Shown here: one piece after another, positions 44,509 through 53,825 of the stretch
Layout: each line of letters opens with the position of its first letter
Position numbering within the stretch: position 1 is the first letter of the stretch
Source: Burkholderia sp. Nafp2/4-1b
GTDB lineage: Bacteria > Pseudomonadota > Gammaproteobacteria > Burkholderiales > Burkholderiaceae
Reading direction: 5' to 3'
Length of the DNA: 64,000 nucleotides
Assembly: GCF_003635165.1 (NCBI RefSeq)
Contig: NZ_ML058607.1
Location: forward strand, 62,001-126,000
Translations under genes and position numbers: made by a program
The notes under the pieces: model-generated
Seen by the model: the letters and a program-made list of their open reading frames with translations, nothing else
Told to the model about the DNA's origin: nothing
Database searches by the model: none

Positions 44509-46032
44509 ATGCCTGCATCCACTTCGATCGAGAAAATTGCCGACTGGGCCGGGCGCCATCACCTGATCGTCGGCGTGATCGGTACGCTGATGTCGCTCGC
44601 CGCGCTCGGCATCAGCGCGGCCACGCTATGGGCCGCGCGCAGCGAAGTCGTCGAGCATGCGCACGAGACGTCGCGCAACGTCGCCGCGGTGCTGGTCAGC
44701 GAGATCGGCCGCACCGTCGAAACGTCGAACAACGCGCTCGTGTCGCTCGCGGCCGATCTCGGCAACCCCGCGATCGTGCGCATGGAGGCGGGGCTGCGCC
44801 ACGACGTGCTGTTCGAGCGCACGGCCGCGCAATACGTGACCGGCATGGGCGTCACCGACCGGCACGGGCACCTGATCGACGGCTGTTGCGGGCCGACCCA
44901 CAACTGGGACTTCAGCGATCGCGACTACTTCAAGGTCCACCGCGAGGCGGACAACGTCGGCCTCTACGTGTCGGAGGCGTATCGCGCACGTTCGCGCGGC
45001 AACACGGAATCCATCGCGCTGTCGCGGCGCATCGAACGACCGGATCACACGTTCGACGGAATCGCGGTGGTCGCCATCGACCTCGCGTACTTCGATCGGC
45101 TGCTGTCGCGCCTGAACGTCGGGACGCACGGCGTCAGCGCGATCCTGCGCGCGGACGGCACGATCCTCGCGAGAAACCCGCCGTTGAGCGATCACCAGAT
45201 GATCCGGCTGCGCAGGTCGAAGTCGTTCGACCGGATGGTGAGCCGCGAATCGGGCTTCTACGCGGCGCGCTCGAGCATCGACGGCATCGTGCGGCTGTAT
45301 ACGTACCAGCAGGTGCCGGGCACGCCGCTGATCGCCGTCGTCGCGCCGGCCGAGCGCGACGTGCTGGCCGGCATCACGCGCCTGTCGTGGACGGTCGGCG
45401 TGTCGGCGTCCGTCATCGGCGCGCTGTTCTGCGCGGTCGTGTGGCTGCTCGCGTTCGCGCTGCGCGACAACCTGCGCAAGCAGACGCTGCTCACCGACCT
45501 CACGCGCACCGATCCGCTGACGGGCCTGCACAATCGCCGCGCGCTCGACGCGGCACTGGTCGACGAATGGGAGCGGCTGCAGCGCAGCAGCGAAGGCAGC
45601 CTGTCGGTGCTGTTCATCGACGCCGACCACTTCAAGCAGTACAACGACCGCTACGGCCATGCGCAAGGCGACACGGCGCTGCGCTTTCTCGCCGAATGCA
45701 TCCGCGCGAACGTGCGGCGGCGCGGCGACATCGCCGCGCGCTACGGCGGCGAGGAATTCGTCGCGGTGCTGCCCGATACGGACGAAAGCGGTGCCGCGGA
45801 GGTCGCGGAAGCGATCCGGCACGCCGTCGAACAGAACCGGATCGACGGCTTCGACGCGACGATTCCGCCGTTCACGGTCAGCATCGGCTGCGCGACCGGC
45901 CATCGCGCGAACCCGCGCTCCGTGCATGCGCTGTCGCATCAGGCGGACCTCGCGCTCTATGCGGCCAAGCGCCACGGCAGAAACCGCGTGTGCCGCGCCG
46001 AAGCCCAGCCGCTCGCGCAGCAACCGGCTTGA
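44509..46032 (+). CDS. Membrane-bound diguanylate cyclase (dCache-GGDEF)
   Basis: 507 residues. Transmembrane spans at about 19-41 and 300-322 enclose a periplasmic double-Cache domain (NWDFSDRDYFKVHREADNVG). The cytoplasmic GGDEF domain (about 335-495) has intact active-site GGEEF in RYGGEEFVAVLPDTD and an RxxD inhibitory site (RRGD) five residues before it, so it should make cyclic di-GMP with product inhibition. No EAL domain. It stands alone on the plus strand; ligand unknown. Confidence 0.93.
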   Translation: MPASTSIEKIADWAGRHHLIVGVIGTLMSLAALGISAATLWAARSEVVEHAHETSRNVAAVLVSEIGRTVETSNNALVSLAADLGNPAIVRMEAGLRHDVLFERTAAQYVTGMGVTDRHGHLIDGCCGPTHNWDFSDRDYFKVHREADNVGLYVSEAYRARSRGNTESIALSRRIERPDHTFDGIAVVAIDLAYFDRLLSRLNVGTHGVSAILRADGTILARNPPLSDHQMIRLRRSKSFDRMVSRESGFYAARSSIDGIVRLYTYQQVPGTPLIAVVAPAERDVLAGITRLSWTVGVSASVIGALFCAVVWLLAFALRDNLRKQTLLTDLTRTDPLTGLHNRRALDAALVDEWERLQRSSEGSLSVLFIDADHFKQYNDRYGHAQGDTALRFLAECIRANVRRRGDIAARYGGEEFVAVLPDTDESGAAEVAEAIRHAVEQNRIDGFDATIPPFTVSIGCATGHRANPRSVHALSHQADLALYAAKRHGRNRVCRAEAQPLAQQPA

Positions 46033-46262
46033 CTGCGCCGGTTCCGATCCTGTTCAAACGCGCACGCGGCGCCGGTCGAATCCGGCCGTCGCAGCACTGG
46101 TTCGACGAGGCGTTCGCGTCGCCCGCAAACGTTCAGCATCACGAATTCACCAAATAGTGAGAATTCAGGCCCGCCGACCGCGACGCGCAACAAATCCTTA
46201 ACGGCTGCGTCACGATCGACGCCGACAATCCGCCATCTTCGACCTTCAGGATGGAGTTTTGC

Positions 46263-48227
46263 ATGTTTGCGTCACGGAGCCGTTTCCCGCTGCATGTCGC
46301 CGCGCTGTCGAGCGTGTTCGTACTCGTCGCCTGTGGCGGCGGCGACGATGTCGCGTCGTCGAACACGACCACGACCGCCGCCGCGGTACCGGCGCCGCCG
46401 GCGGACCCCGGCTTCGTCGACAGCGCCCCCGTGCCGAGCGTGCCCGCGTTCGTCGACAACATCGCGACCAACCAGCGCGGCGACGCGCGCTATGCGACGC
46501 TGTCGACCAACGCGGCGGTGCGCGTGGTCAGCCGCTTCCTCGACCTGTGGCAGCCGTCGACGATGCTTGTCGATGCGGGCGTGAACGCGCCGGCCAACGG
46601 CGCGTTTCCCGCGATCGTGGCATCCACCTGCTCGGGCCTGCCCGGCAGCGGCACGCCGTGCGGCACCATCCTGAACGACACGGTGCTGGCCGCCAACGTT
46701 CAATATGTGATCAATGCAACGACCGCGCGCACGCAGCAGCAGGCCGACGCCGCGTACTTCGACGACCGGCGCGGCAAGGGCTACAGCGTGACCGACGGCA
46801 TGGGGCCGCTCACCGACGCATGGCGCACCGCGGCTCAGCAAACGACCAGCATCACCAGCATTCCCGCCGATGCGACGACCGTGCTGTACAACGACGCCGG
46901 CAACAACGTCGGGGTTGGCAGCAGCACCAACTCGAACTTCGGCAAGGTCGTCGACCTGCTCAACGAGATGGGCAGCAACGCGTCGACCGAGCCGTCGAAG
47001 CGCTTCTACAAGTATGCGCGGCCGTACCGCTGGAGCACGAGCGTGGTCGTCGCGCCGACGCTCGTTCCCGCCGAAAGCACGACGCCTGCGACCGACGGCG
47101 GCTTCATCAGCGGCCACTCGGCCGAAGCGATGCGCGATGCGACGACGATGGCGTGGCTCGTGCCCGAACGCTTCCAGGAAATGATCAGCCGCGGCCTCGA
47201 ACTCGGCGAGAACCGGATCCTCGCCGGCATGCACTCGCCGCTCGACGTGATCGGCGGCCGCATGCTCGCGCTGGCCGTCAGCGCGGCGAACCTGACCGCA
47301 TTCGCCAGCGACGCGCAGGCCGCGTACGGCCAGGCGCACCAGGCGCTGCAGCAGCTCACGGGGACGACCGACGCGACGTTCGCCGCGTTCGCGCACTCGG
47401 GCACGACGGCCACCGACCGGTTCGCCGATTACACCGCGAACAAGGCCGCGTTCCTGCGCCGCATGACGTTCGGCTTCGGCACGATCGAATCGACCGACGC
47501 GCCGCCCGTGGTGCCGAAGGGCGCGGAAATCCTGCTGCAGACGCGCTTCCCGTATCTGAGCGCGGATCAGCGGCGCGTCGTGCTGAAGACCACCGAAGTG
47601 CAGTCCGGCTATCCGGTGATGGACGATGCGGAAGGCTGGGGACGCCTGAACCTGTTTGCCGCGGGCGACGGCTACGGTGCATTCAACGGCAACGTGATCG
47701 TATCGATGGACGCATCGCAGGGCGGGCTGAATGCGGCCGACCAGTGGCGCAACGACATCGCCGGCGCCGGCAAGCTGACGCTGCAAGGCTCCGGCACGCT
47801 GACGCTCGCCGGCAACAACCGCTATACGGGCGGCACGCAGGTGAGCGGCGGCACGCTCGCCGCCGCATCGGCAAGCGCATTCGGCACCGGTGACGTGTAT
47901 GTCGGCTCGGGCGGCAGCGTACGGATCGCGGCCTCGACGCCGGTGACGATCGCGACGCGCTACACGCAGCTCGACAACACGACGCTCGAACTCGACATCG
48001 ACGGCAACGGCGGCGGACGCCTGCGCGTCGGTGGCGCGCTGACGGTCGTCGGCGGCACGCTGCACGTGAAGTTCGTGAACGGCTACGTACCGAAGGCCGG
48101 CGACACGATCGCGCTGATCGACGGCGCGGCGGCCGCCGCGAAGTTCTCGACTGTGACGGTCGACGGGTTCAAGGCAACGCCGGTTTATACGGCGACGGGC
48201 GTGTCGGTCACGTTGTCGGCGTCGTAA
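46263..48227 (+). CDS. PAP2 phosphatase lipoprotein with autotransporter-type beta repeat
   Basis: 654 residues. Lipobox LVAC gives acylated Cys24. The PAP2/class A acid phosphatase core has all three motifs: K-X6-RP (Lys246...Arg253-Pro254, KRFYKYARP), SGHS (283-286) and R-X5-H-X3-D (Arg318, His324, Asp328, RILAGMHSPLD). A C-terminal passenger-associated beta repeat follows (about 503-560, GSGTLTLAGNNRYTGG and SGGTLAAAS), but no autotransporter barrel. ATG 46263 has GGAG six bases upstream. Probably a surface or periplasmic phosphatase; the fusion is uncommon. Confidence 0.87.
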   Translation: MFASRSRFPLHVAALSSVFVLVACGGGDDVASSNTTTTAAAVPAPPADPGFVDSAPVPSVPAFVDNIATNQRGDARYATLSTNAAVRVVSRFLDLWQPSTMLVDAGVNAPANGAFPAIVASTCSGLPGSGTPCGTILNDTVLAANVQYVINATTARTQQQADAAYFDDRRGKGYSVTDGMGPLTDAWRTAAQQTTSITSIPADATTVLYNDAGNNVGVGSSTNSNFGKVVDLLNEMGSNASTEPSKRFYKYARPYRWSTSVVVAPTLVPAESTTPATDGGFISGHSAEAMRDATTMAWLVPERFQEMISRGLELGENRILAGMHSPLDVIGGRMLALAVSAANLTAFASDAQAAYGQAHQALQQLTGTTDATFAAFAHSGTTATDRFADYTANKAAFLRRMTFGFGTIESTDAPPVVPKGAEILLQTRFPYLSADQRRVVLKTTEVQSGYPVMDDAEGWGRLNLFAAGDGYGAFNGNVIVSMDASQGGLNAADQWRNDIAGAGKLTLQGSGTLTLAGNNRYTGGTQVSGGTLAAASASAFGTGDVYVGSGGSVRIAASTPVTIATRYTQLDNTTLELDIDGNGGGRLRVGGALTVVGGTLHVKFVNGYVPKAGDTIALIDGAAAAAKFSTVTVDGFKATPVYTATGVSVTLSAS

Positions 48228-48299
48228 GCGCGCGGCGGGACGCGGCGGGACGTTCAGCGCTTCGAACGCCCCGTCGCGGGCGCCGTCACGACACTCGCG

Positions 48300-48390
48300 T
48301 CAACGCGGGTCGATGCCGCTCTGTCGCAGGATCGCGGCGGCCGGTACGGTCTTCATGAATGCCATGAATGCACGCGACGCATCGGGGGCC
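48300..48390 (-). pseudogene. Remnant of a periplasmic solute-binding protein (C-terminal end)
   Basis: On the minus strand the last frame before a TGA reads PDASRAFMAFMKTVPAAAI followed by LRQSGIDPR. This is the typical end of ModA-type substrate-binding proteins (AFLAFLxSPAAAAVLxxxGxDP). Upstream, another frame gives VELMLFRGEEPSG, resembling the preceding conserved segment, so at least one frameshift and a large deletion have occurred. Only this tail remains. Confidence 0.45.
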
Positions 48391-48480
48391 TGACGGCTCC
48401 TCGCCCCGGAACAACATCAGTTCCACGAGCGGGCACGCGCGTTGCTCGTCCGACGATTCATCGGACCTCCGGGCAGCGAC

Positions 48481-49401
48481 GTGACGAGCAAATCAGGCGA
48501 GATCCACATCGGCATTTCCGGCTGGCGCTACGACGGCTGGCGCGGTACCTTCTATCCGAAAGGGCTGAAGCAGGCGGCGGAACTGCGGTACGCATCCGGC
48601 CGCATGCAGACGATCGAAATCAACGGTACCCACTACAGCCTGCAGGCGCTCGCGAGCTGGCGGCACTGGTACGACGATACGCCGCCGGGCTTCACGTTCA
48701 GCGTGAAAGGCGCCCGCTACCTGACCCACATGCTGCGCTTTCGCGACGACACCGCGACCGTCGCGTGCGCGAATTTCTTTGCACAGGGATTGCTTGCACT
48801 GAAGGACAAGCTCGGCCCGATATTGTGGCAATTTCCGCCGTCGTTGCGATTCGACCCTGATCACATGACGCGCTTTCTCGACCTGCTGCCGCACGATACG
48901 GAAGCCGCGCTCGCGCTCGCGAAGCGGCACGACGGCCGCGTCAGGACGCCGTATCTGCAGATCGATCGCAAGCGGGCGATGCGCCACGCGATCGAAATCC
49001 GTCATCCGAGCTTCGTGGATCCCGGTTTCGTGAAGCTGCTGCGCCGCCACAAGGTCGCGCTCGTCGTGTCCGATTCGACCGAGCCGTGGCCGCAGTTCGA
49101 CGACCTGAGCGCCAGTTTCGTCTACATGCGGCTGCACGGCACCGAAACGAAATACTCGGGTGAATACTCGGATGAGTCGCTCGAGCACTGGGCGCGCAAA
49201 ATCGAGGCGTGGCGTCGCGGCGAACAGCCTGCCGATGCGCGTCTGATCGCACCGGATTTGCCGCCGCCGCGCGCGCGAGCGCGGGACGTGTACTGCTACT
49301 TCGACAACGACACGAAAACGAAGGCGCCATTCGACGCGCGGCGCCTGATGGAGCGCCTCGACGTGGAGGCGCACGACACGGCGACCGGATCGCACGATTA
49401 A
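48481..49401 (+). CDS. DUF72 family protein
   Basis: 306 residues of the DUF72 (YecE-like) TIM-barrel family. It starts IHIGISGWRYDGWRGTFYP and has EINGTHYSLQ, FSVKGARYLTHMLRF, LWQFPPSLRF and FVYMRLHG, all conserved in the family. Function unknown, with no agreed role. GTG 48481 is the likely start (protein then begins MTSKSGEIHIG); a TTG at 48442 would add 13 residues. No clear ribosome binding site at either. Confidence 0.87.
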   Translation: MTSKSGEIHIGISGWRYDGWRGTFYPKGLKQAAELRYASGRMQTIEINGTHYSLQALASWRHWYDDTPPGFTFSVKGARYLTHMLRFRDDTATVACANFFAQGLLALKDKLGPILWQFPPSLRFDPDHMTRFLDLLPHDTEAALALAKRHDGRVRTPYLQIDRKRAMRHAIEIRHPSFVDPGFVKLLRRHKVALVVSDSTEPWPQFDDLSASFVYMRLHGTETKYSGEYSDESLEHWARKIEAWRRGEQPADARLIAPDLPPPRARARDVYCYFDNDTKTKAPFDARRLMERLDVEAHDTATGSHD

Positions 49402-49422
49402 CCCACCGCAAGGAGAAAAACG

Positions 49423-49593
49423 ATGACCCTGCTTATCTACCTGCTCGGCTGGATCATTTTCATCGCCGGTGTGGCATGGGGCTTGATGACGCTGCACGTG
49501 TCGCAACACATCATCGAGATCGTGGCCGTCATTCTGTTCGGCATCGCGGTGATCACCGGCGCGACACGCGCACGCAATCGCGACCGGACGTAG
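49423..49593 (+). CDS. Small two-span membrane protein (56 aa)
   Basis: 56 residues, MTLLIYLLGWIIFIAGVAWG then LHVSQHIIEIVAVILFGIAVI and a basic tail TRARNRDRT. Two transmembrane helices. AAGGAG lies seven bases before the ATG, a strong ribosome binding site, and the gene starts 21 bases after the DUF72 stop, so it is probably cotranscribed. Small hydrophobic proteins like this are common in proteobacteria and poorly characterised. Confidence 0.75.
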   Translation: MTLLIYLLGWIIFIAGVAWGLMTLHVSQHIIEIVAVILFGIAVITGATRARNRDRT

Positions 49594-49620
49594 CGCGATT
49601 GGGGCACCGCCGGCGCCCTA

Positions 49621-50526
49621 CTAGCCCGGGCCGTCGCTCGCGGCCGCGAGAAGCGGCACGACCAGATCGCTGATCGGCGTCGGAATTCCGTGCGTTCGGC
49701 CGTATCGCTGTACAACTCCATTCCGGCAGTCCCATTCGAGCGGGCGGTTGCCCTGCCGATCGGCAAGAATGGACGTACCCAGATCGGGCGGGGCGCGATG
49801 GAATCCTTCAACGATTTCCCGAGGCACTTCATCGCCCAACTTCGCCCCTTCCGCACGGGCGACTTCGAGACATTCCCGCAGGTAGCCAAGTGACAGTTCG
49901 GTGATGTCGCTTCGCGAGTACATGCCGGCGCGTCGACCGGTCAGCACCATGAGTCCGGCGACTGCGTTCTGCAAAAGCTTGCGCCACGCGAGCGAAAGGA
50001 AATCCTCGGCAATCTCGATCGAACATCGCGTGCCGCGCAACGCCGCGACCACCACGTCGCTCGCCGGCGTATCGGGCACGGTGAGCCGCGGTTGGCCACG
50101 CAGCCACACCGATGAGCCCGACTCGCGTTGCGCAGGAAACCAGACGACCGATGGCACGACCGCAGCGCCGGCCGCATACGGTGCGAAAGTGGCTTTCTGC
50201 TCTACACCGTTTTGCAGCACGCAGACAACGGTCTTCGCATCGCACAGCGCGGAGACCCAAGGTGCCGCACTCGCGACCTGCGTCGCCTTGACTGCAACGA
50301 ATACAAGATCGAACCGTCCTGTGACCGCGTGCGGATCGGTCAGTACGGGGCCGGGCACGACGATTTCGCCGCCATCGACGCGCAACGTGAGCTGCTCGTG
50401 CGCCGAGCGGCCGCAGATCACCGGTGTGCGGCCGGCTTCATGAAGGGCGGCGGCCACGGTCGTTCCGATTGCGCCGGGACCGACGAGGGCGACGCTCGGG
50501 TAGTCAGACGTTGTCATGGTGTTCAT
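49621..50526 (-). CDS. 2-dehydropantoate 2-reductase-like (PanE/ApbA family)
   Basis: 301-residue ketopantoate reductase family protein. N-terminal NADP-binding motif VALVGPGAIGTTVAAAL, then VKATQVASAAPWV, LQNGVEQK and the conserved Lys/Asn of LAWRKLLQNAVAGLMVL. It may reduce a 2-ketoacid; paralogues in catabolic operons often act on other substrates than ketopantoate. ATG 50526 overlaps the MFS stop (ATGA) with GGAGG about ten bases upstream; ATG 50517 is possible. Confidence 0.88.
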   Translation of the reverse strand: MNTMTTSDYPSVALVGPGAIGTTVAAALHEAGRTPVICGRSAHEQLTLRVDGGEIVVPGPVLTDPHAVTGRFDLVFVAVKATQVASAAPWVSALCDAKTVVCVLQNGVEQKATFAPYAAGAAVVPSVVWFPAQRESGSSVWLRGQPRLTVPDTPASDVVVAALRGTRCSIEIAEDFLSLAWRKLLQNAVAGLMVLTGRRAGMYSRSDITELSLGYLRECLEVARAEGAKLGDEVPREIVEGFHRAPPDLGTSILADRQGNRPLEWDCRNGVVQRYGRTHGIPTPISDLVVPLLAAASDGPG

Positions 50527-51734
50527 CCTGTTGAATCCTCCACCAGATGCGGGCGCAGTGCGAAGGCGAGCGGGAAAATCGCCAGGGCGGTCAACGCGGT
50601 CGCGTACGTGGCGCCGTGCACACCGATCCTGTCGCCCAGGAAACCGTAGAGAACCGGCGATATCGCGCCCGATGCGATCGTTCCCGTATAGAAGATCGCG
50701 AATGCGCGCTCGGTGCGCTCGGGCGCGGCCATCTCCGGAACGGTGCCGTACAGCACGGAGGAAGTGCCGTTGAGCATCATGCCCAGAATCGGTAACAGCA
50801 CCGTGGTAAGCGCGAGCGGAAGATACATCACCGCGATGATGAGCGCGGCTGTCGCGCCTTCCGTGAGCAGCACCGTACGCACCACACCCATGCGCGCGCC
50901 CAGCCAGCCGCAAACGAATTTGCCGGCCGCACCGCCAATGAAAACGAGCGCGAGGGCCGTTCCGATCAGTGGGGACGAGACGCCCTTTGCACTGAGCAGG
51001 AAAGGCAGAAAGGTAAGCAGTCCCATGCGTACCGCCGTATCGAGCACGCCGATGGAAAACAGCGCGGAGAAGCCGCTTCCTCCGGTGCCTTTGCGTTCAG
51101 CGGACGCGTGCTCTTTTTCCGTCGCCTTCGCGGGGCCACGTGGCACTGCGGGAAACCAGCATGCAATGACCGCGGCAACGACGCACCCCAATCCGGCGAC
51201 GACCCATAGTGCGTGACGCCACGGCATCATCGTCACGAGCAGCGAGATGGCGGCCGGCAGCGCGGATTTCCCCAGATCGCCGGAAAAGTTGTAGATGCTC
51301 AGCGGCCCTCTCGCGTCGCGGCCATAGGTGCGCGAGATGGCGCCCGACGCGATCGGATGCTGCGTGCTGGATCCGCCGCCCGAAATCGCCAGCGCCACGC
51401 ACAAACCGAGCAGTCCGCCCGACATGCCCGCGATCGCATAACCCAGCGCCGCGAGCAGCGTGCCGCCCGCGAGCAGGCCGCGACTGCCCAGACGTTGTGC
51501 GAGACGCCCGGCCGGCAATTGCAGCGCGGCCATCGTGCCCGCATAGACGCCGCGCAGGATAGCCAGCGCCGCAAAGTCGAGGCCGAACTCCGACTGCCAC
51601 AGGGGCAGCAACGCATAGATCATGTCCGTATAGCCATCGTGGGTTGCGTGCGCAATGCAGGATAGCCACAGCACGCGCGGCCGTGATGGCGCAGTCTCCT
51701 GCATCACGGGAGGGGAAAAAACCGGCAAGCGCAT
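50523..51734 (-). CDS. MFS transporter (fosmidomycin-resistance Fsr-like)
   Basis: 403-residue major facilitator with about 12 transmembrane segments. The N-terminus LWLSCIAHATHDGYTDMIYALLP resembles the Fsr family (HFxxDxxxxxxPxLLP). A hydrophilic central loop (about 200-220) separates the halves. It is coupled to the ketopantoate-reductase-like gene by a 4-base overlap and faces a LysR gene 138 bases away. It could import or export the acid handled by that enzyme. Confidence 0.88.
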   Translation of the reverse strand: MRLPVFSPPVMQETAPSRPRVLWLSCIAHATHDGYTDMIYALLPLWQSEFGLDFAALAILRGVYAGTMAALQLPAGRLAQRLGSRGLLAGGTLLAALGYAIAGMSGGLLGLCVALAISGGGSSTQHPIASGAISRTYGRDARGPLSIYNFSGDLGKSALPAAISLLVTMMPWRHALWVVAGLGCVVAAVIACWFPAVPRGPAKATEKEHASAERKGTGGSGFSALFSIGVLDTAVRMGLLTFLPFLLSAKGVSSPLIGTALALVFIGGAAGKFVCGWLGARMGVVRTVLLTEGATAALIIAVMYLPLALTTVLLPILGMMLNGTSSVLYGTVPEMAAPERTERAFAIFYTGTIASGAISPVLYGFLGDRIGVHGATYATALTALAIFPLAFALRPHLVEDSTG

Positions 51735-51872
51735 TGTCGTTCTCTCGGTACAAGGGGCTCATGGAAGCCCCTCGTGGTGTGGGCCCCAGGCTGGACGAGT
51801 TGATTTTATGACCGAGGTGCCAGCCATTTCAATTGAGCTAAACTCGCGTCAACCGAGAAAAAAAGTCACGTC

Positions 51873-52793
51873 ATGAATGCAAGCCGAGATGCTGCGAAAA
51901 CCCGCGACGAGTTGCCGCCGCTCAATGCGCTACGCGCTTTCGATGCGGTCGCGCGGCACGGCAGCTTCGCGGGCGCTGCGACGGAACTGCATGTCACGCA
52001 CTGGGCCGTCGGAAAACAGATCCGGTTGCTGGAGGACTGGTTCGGCCGGCCGTTGTTCGAGCGTCGCCCGCGCGGTGTCGTGCTGACCGACGAAGGGGCC
52101 GCGTTGCTCAACGATGTCAGCAATGCGTTCGATCGCCTCGGTACCGCGGCGGTGCGGCTGCGCCACAATACAATGAGGCCCCGGATATCGGGCGTCGTTC
52201 GGGTGAACGTGCCGATGAGCTTTGCGCTGTGCTGGCTGCTGCCGCGGCTCGCCGATTTCCATTCGAGATACCCCGACATCGACGTGCGCGTATCGACGAC
52301 ATCGCGCAAGCTGCGCTATGTCGTCGACGCTTTCGATATCGGTGTTCGGTCCGGTCCGTAGCAAGGCGCGGGTGTCGTGTCGCGCCCGTTGATGCCCGAC
52401 TTGCGCGTGCCTGCCTGCAGTACTGCCTTGCTGCGCAAGCATCCGATACAGAGCGTGACCGACTTGCGCCATCACACGTTGCTGCATTCGGCCACGACGC
52501 GTTCCGCGTGGTCGCACTGGTTGAAGGAAGCGGGGGCTGCCGATCTCCGCGCCGCACGCCACGTCGAATTCGACCACGTGAATCTTCAGCTTGGCGCGGC
52601 CGTCGAGGGTCTGGGTGTGGCTATGGCATCGCTGCCGCTGATCGAGCGCGATCTGGCCGAGGGGCGCCTCGTATGTCCGATCGCATCACCTGTCTGGCGT
52701 GCCGACGACTACACGTTGGTGACGAACGCCGATCGCGCCGACGATGCCGCGGTGTCCGCGTTCGAGCAATGGATCGAGGGCATGGCGAGTTGA
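51873..52793 (+). pseudogene. LysR-family regulator broken by an in-frame amber codon
   Basis: One reading frame of 305 residues from ATG 51873 to TGA 52793 encodes a GcvA-like LysR regulator: helix-turn-helix LPPLNALRAFDAVARHGSF and AVGKQIRLLEDWFGRPLFERR, then the substrate domain. TAG at 52359-52361 interrupts it after FDIGVRSGP; the same frame resumes QGAGVVSRPLM and continues normally to the end. A single substitution (from TGG, CAG or GAG) explains this. It is divergent from the MFS/ketopantoate-reductase operon that it presumably controlled. It could also be a sequencing error. Confidence 0.8.
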
Positions 52794-52848
52794 GCGAGAT
52801 GGTGGCCTGAGCGGCGCGCCGCGCGGAGTCGCGACGCCCGCGCCGGCG

Positions 52849-53724
52849 TCACCCGCGAGCGGACGCGACGCCGTCGAGTTCGCGCACGGCGTCCTCCGGC
52901 AGTGCCAATGCACCGGCGGCGAGATTCTCGCGCAGATGCGCGACCGACGACGTGCCCGGGATCAGCAGAAGGTTCGGCGCGCGGCGCAGCAGCCATGCGA
53001 GCGCCGTCTGCATCGGCGTCGCGCCGAGCCGCGTGGCGACCCTGTCGAGCGTGGACGACTGCAACGGACTGAAGCCGCCAAGCGGAAAGTACGGGACGTA
53101 GGCGATGCCGTCGCGGGCCAGCGCATCGACGAGCGCGTCGTCGTTCCGATGCGCGAGGTTGTAATGGTTCTGCACGCAGACGATGTCGCAGATTCGCCGC
53201 CCTTCCGCGACCTGTGCGGCCGTCACGTTGCTCAATCCGATATGCCGCACGAGGCCCTGCCGCTGTAGTTCCGCGAGCGCGGACAGCGGCGCTTCGATCG
53301 AGCCTTCCGCCGGCCCGTGCGTGTCGAACATGATCCGCAGGTTGACCACGTCGAGCACGTCGAGGCCGAGGTTGCGCAAGTTGTCGTGCACGGCGGCGGC
53401 GAGCGCATCGGCCGAGAATGCCGGCAGCCACGCACCGTCGTCGCCGCGCTTCGCGCCGATCTTGGTCACGATCAGCAGATCGTCGCGATACGGATGCAAC
53501 GCTTCGCGGATCAGCCGGTTCGTCACGTGCGGGCCGTAAAAATCGCTCGTGTCGATGTGGTCGACTCCCGCTGCGACAGCTTCGCGCAGCACGGCGAGCG
53601 CCGCCTGGTGATCCCGGGGCGGGCCGAACACGCCGGGCCCGGCCAGTTGCATCGCGCCATAGCCGATGCGGTGAACGCGGCGACCCGCGATGGAATACGT
53701 GCCGGACTGGACGACGGCGGACAT
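52849..53724 (-). CDS. Aldo/keto reductase
   Basis: 291-residue NADPH-dependent oxidoreductase of the AKR fold. The catalytic Asp-Tyr pair is in VDHIDTSDFYGPHVTNRL, Lys in LIVTKIGAKR; the usual active-site His appears replaced, since LDVVNLRIMF stands where LxLxxLHxxD is expected. C-terminal cofactor motif LLLIPGTSSVAHLRENLAA. AAGGAG lies eight bases before ATG 53724. Divergent from a LysR gene 101 bases away, a common pairing. Confidence 0.9.
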   Translation of the reverse strand: MSAVVQSGTYSIAGRRVHRIGYGAMQLAGPGVFGPPRDHQAALAVLREAVAAGVDHIDTSDFYGPHVTNRLIREALHPYRDDLLIVTKIGAKRGDDGAWLPAFSADALAAAVHDNLRNLGLDVLDVVNLRIMFDTHGPAEGSIEAPLSALAELQRQGLVRHIGLSNVTAAQVAEGRRICDIVCVQNHYNLAHRNDDALVDALARDGIAYVPYFPLGGFSPLQSSTLDRVATRLGATPMQTALAWLLRRAPNLLLIPGTSSVAHLRENLAAGALALPEDAVRELDGVASARG

Positions 53725-53825
53725 GTTCGTGCTCCTTGTGATGAATGCGTGAGTCGAAGATTACGCCGCGTCGGGCCGCACGATAATCGGCCATAATCTG
53801 CACAACCTGTACGAAAGGGCGAACA

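Noticed and set aside
46143..46166. Inverted repeat GAATTCAC...GTGAGAATTC upstream of the PAP2 gene
   Set aside because: Bulged and without a known matching regulator; a convincing Pho box was not found, so no regulatory site is called.
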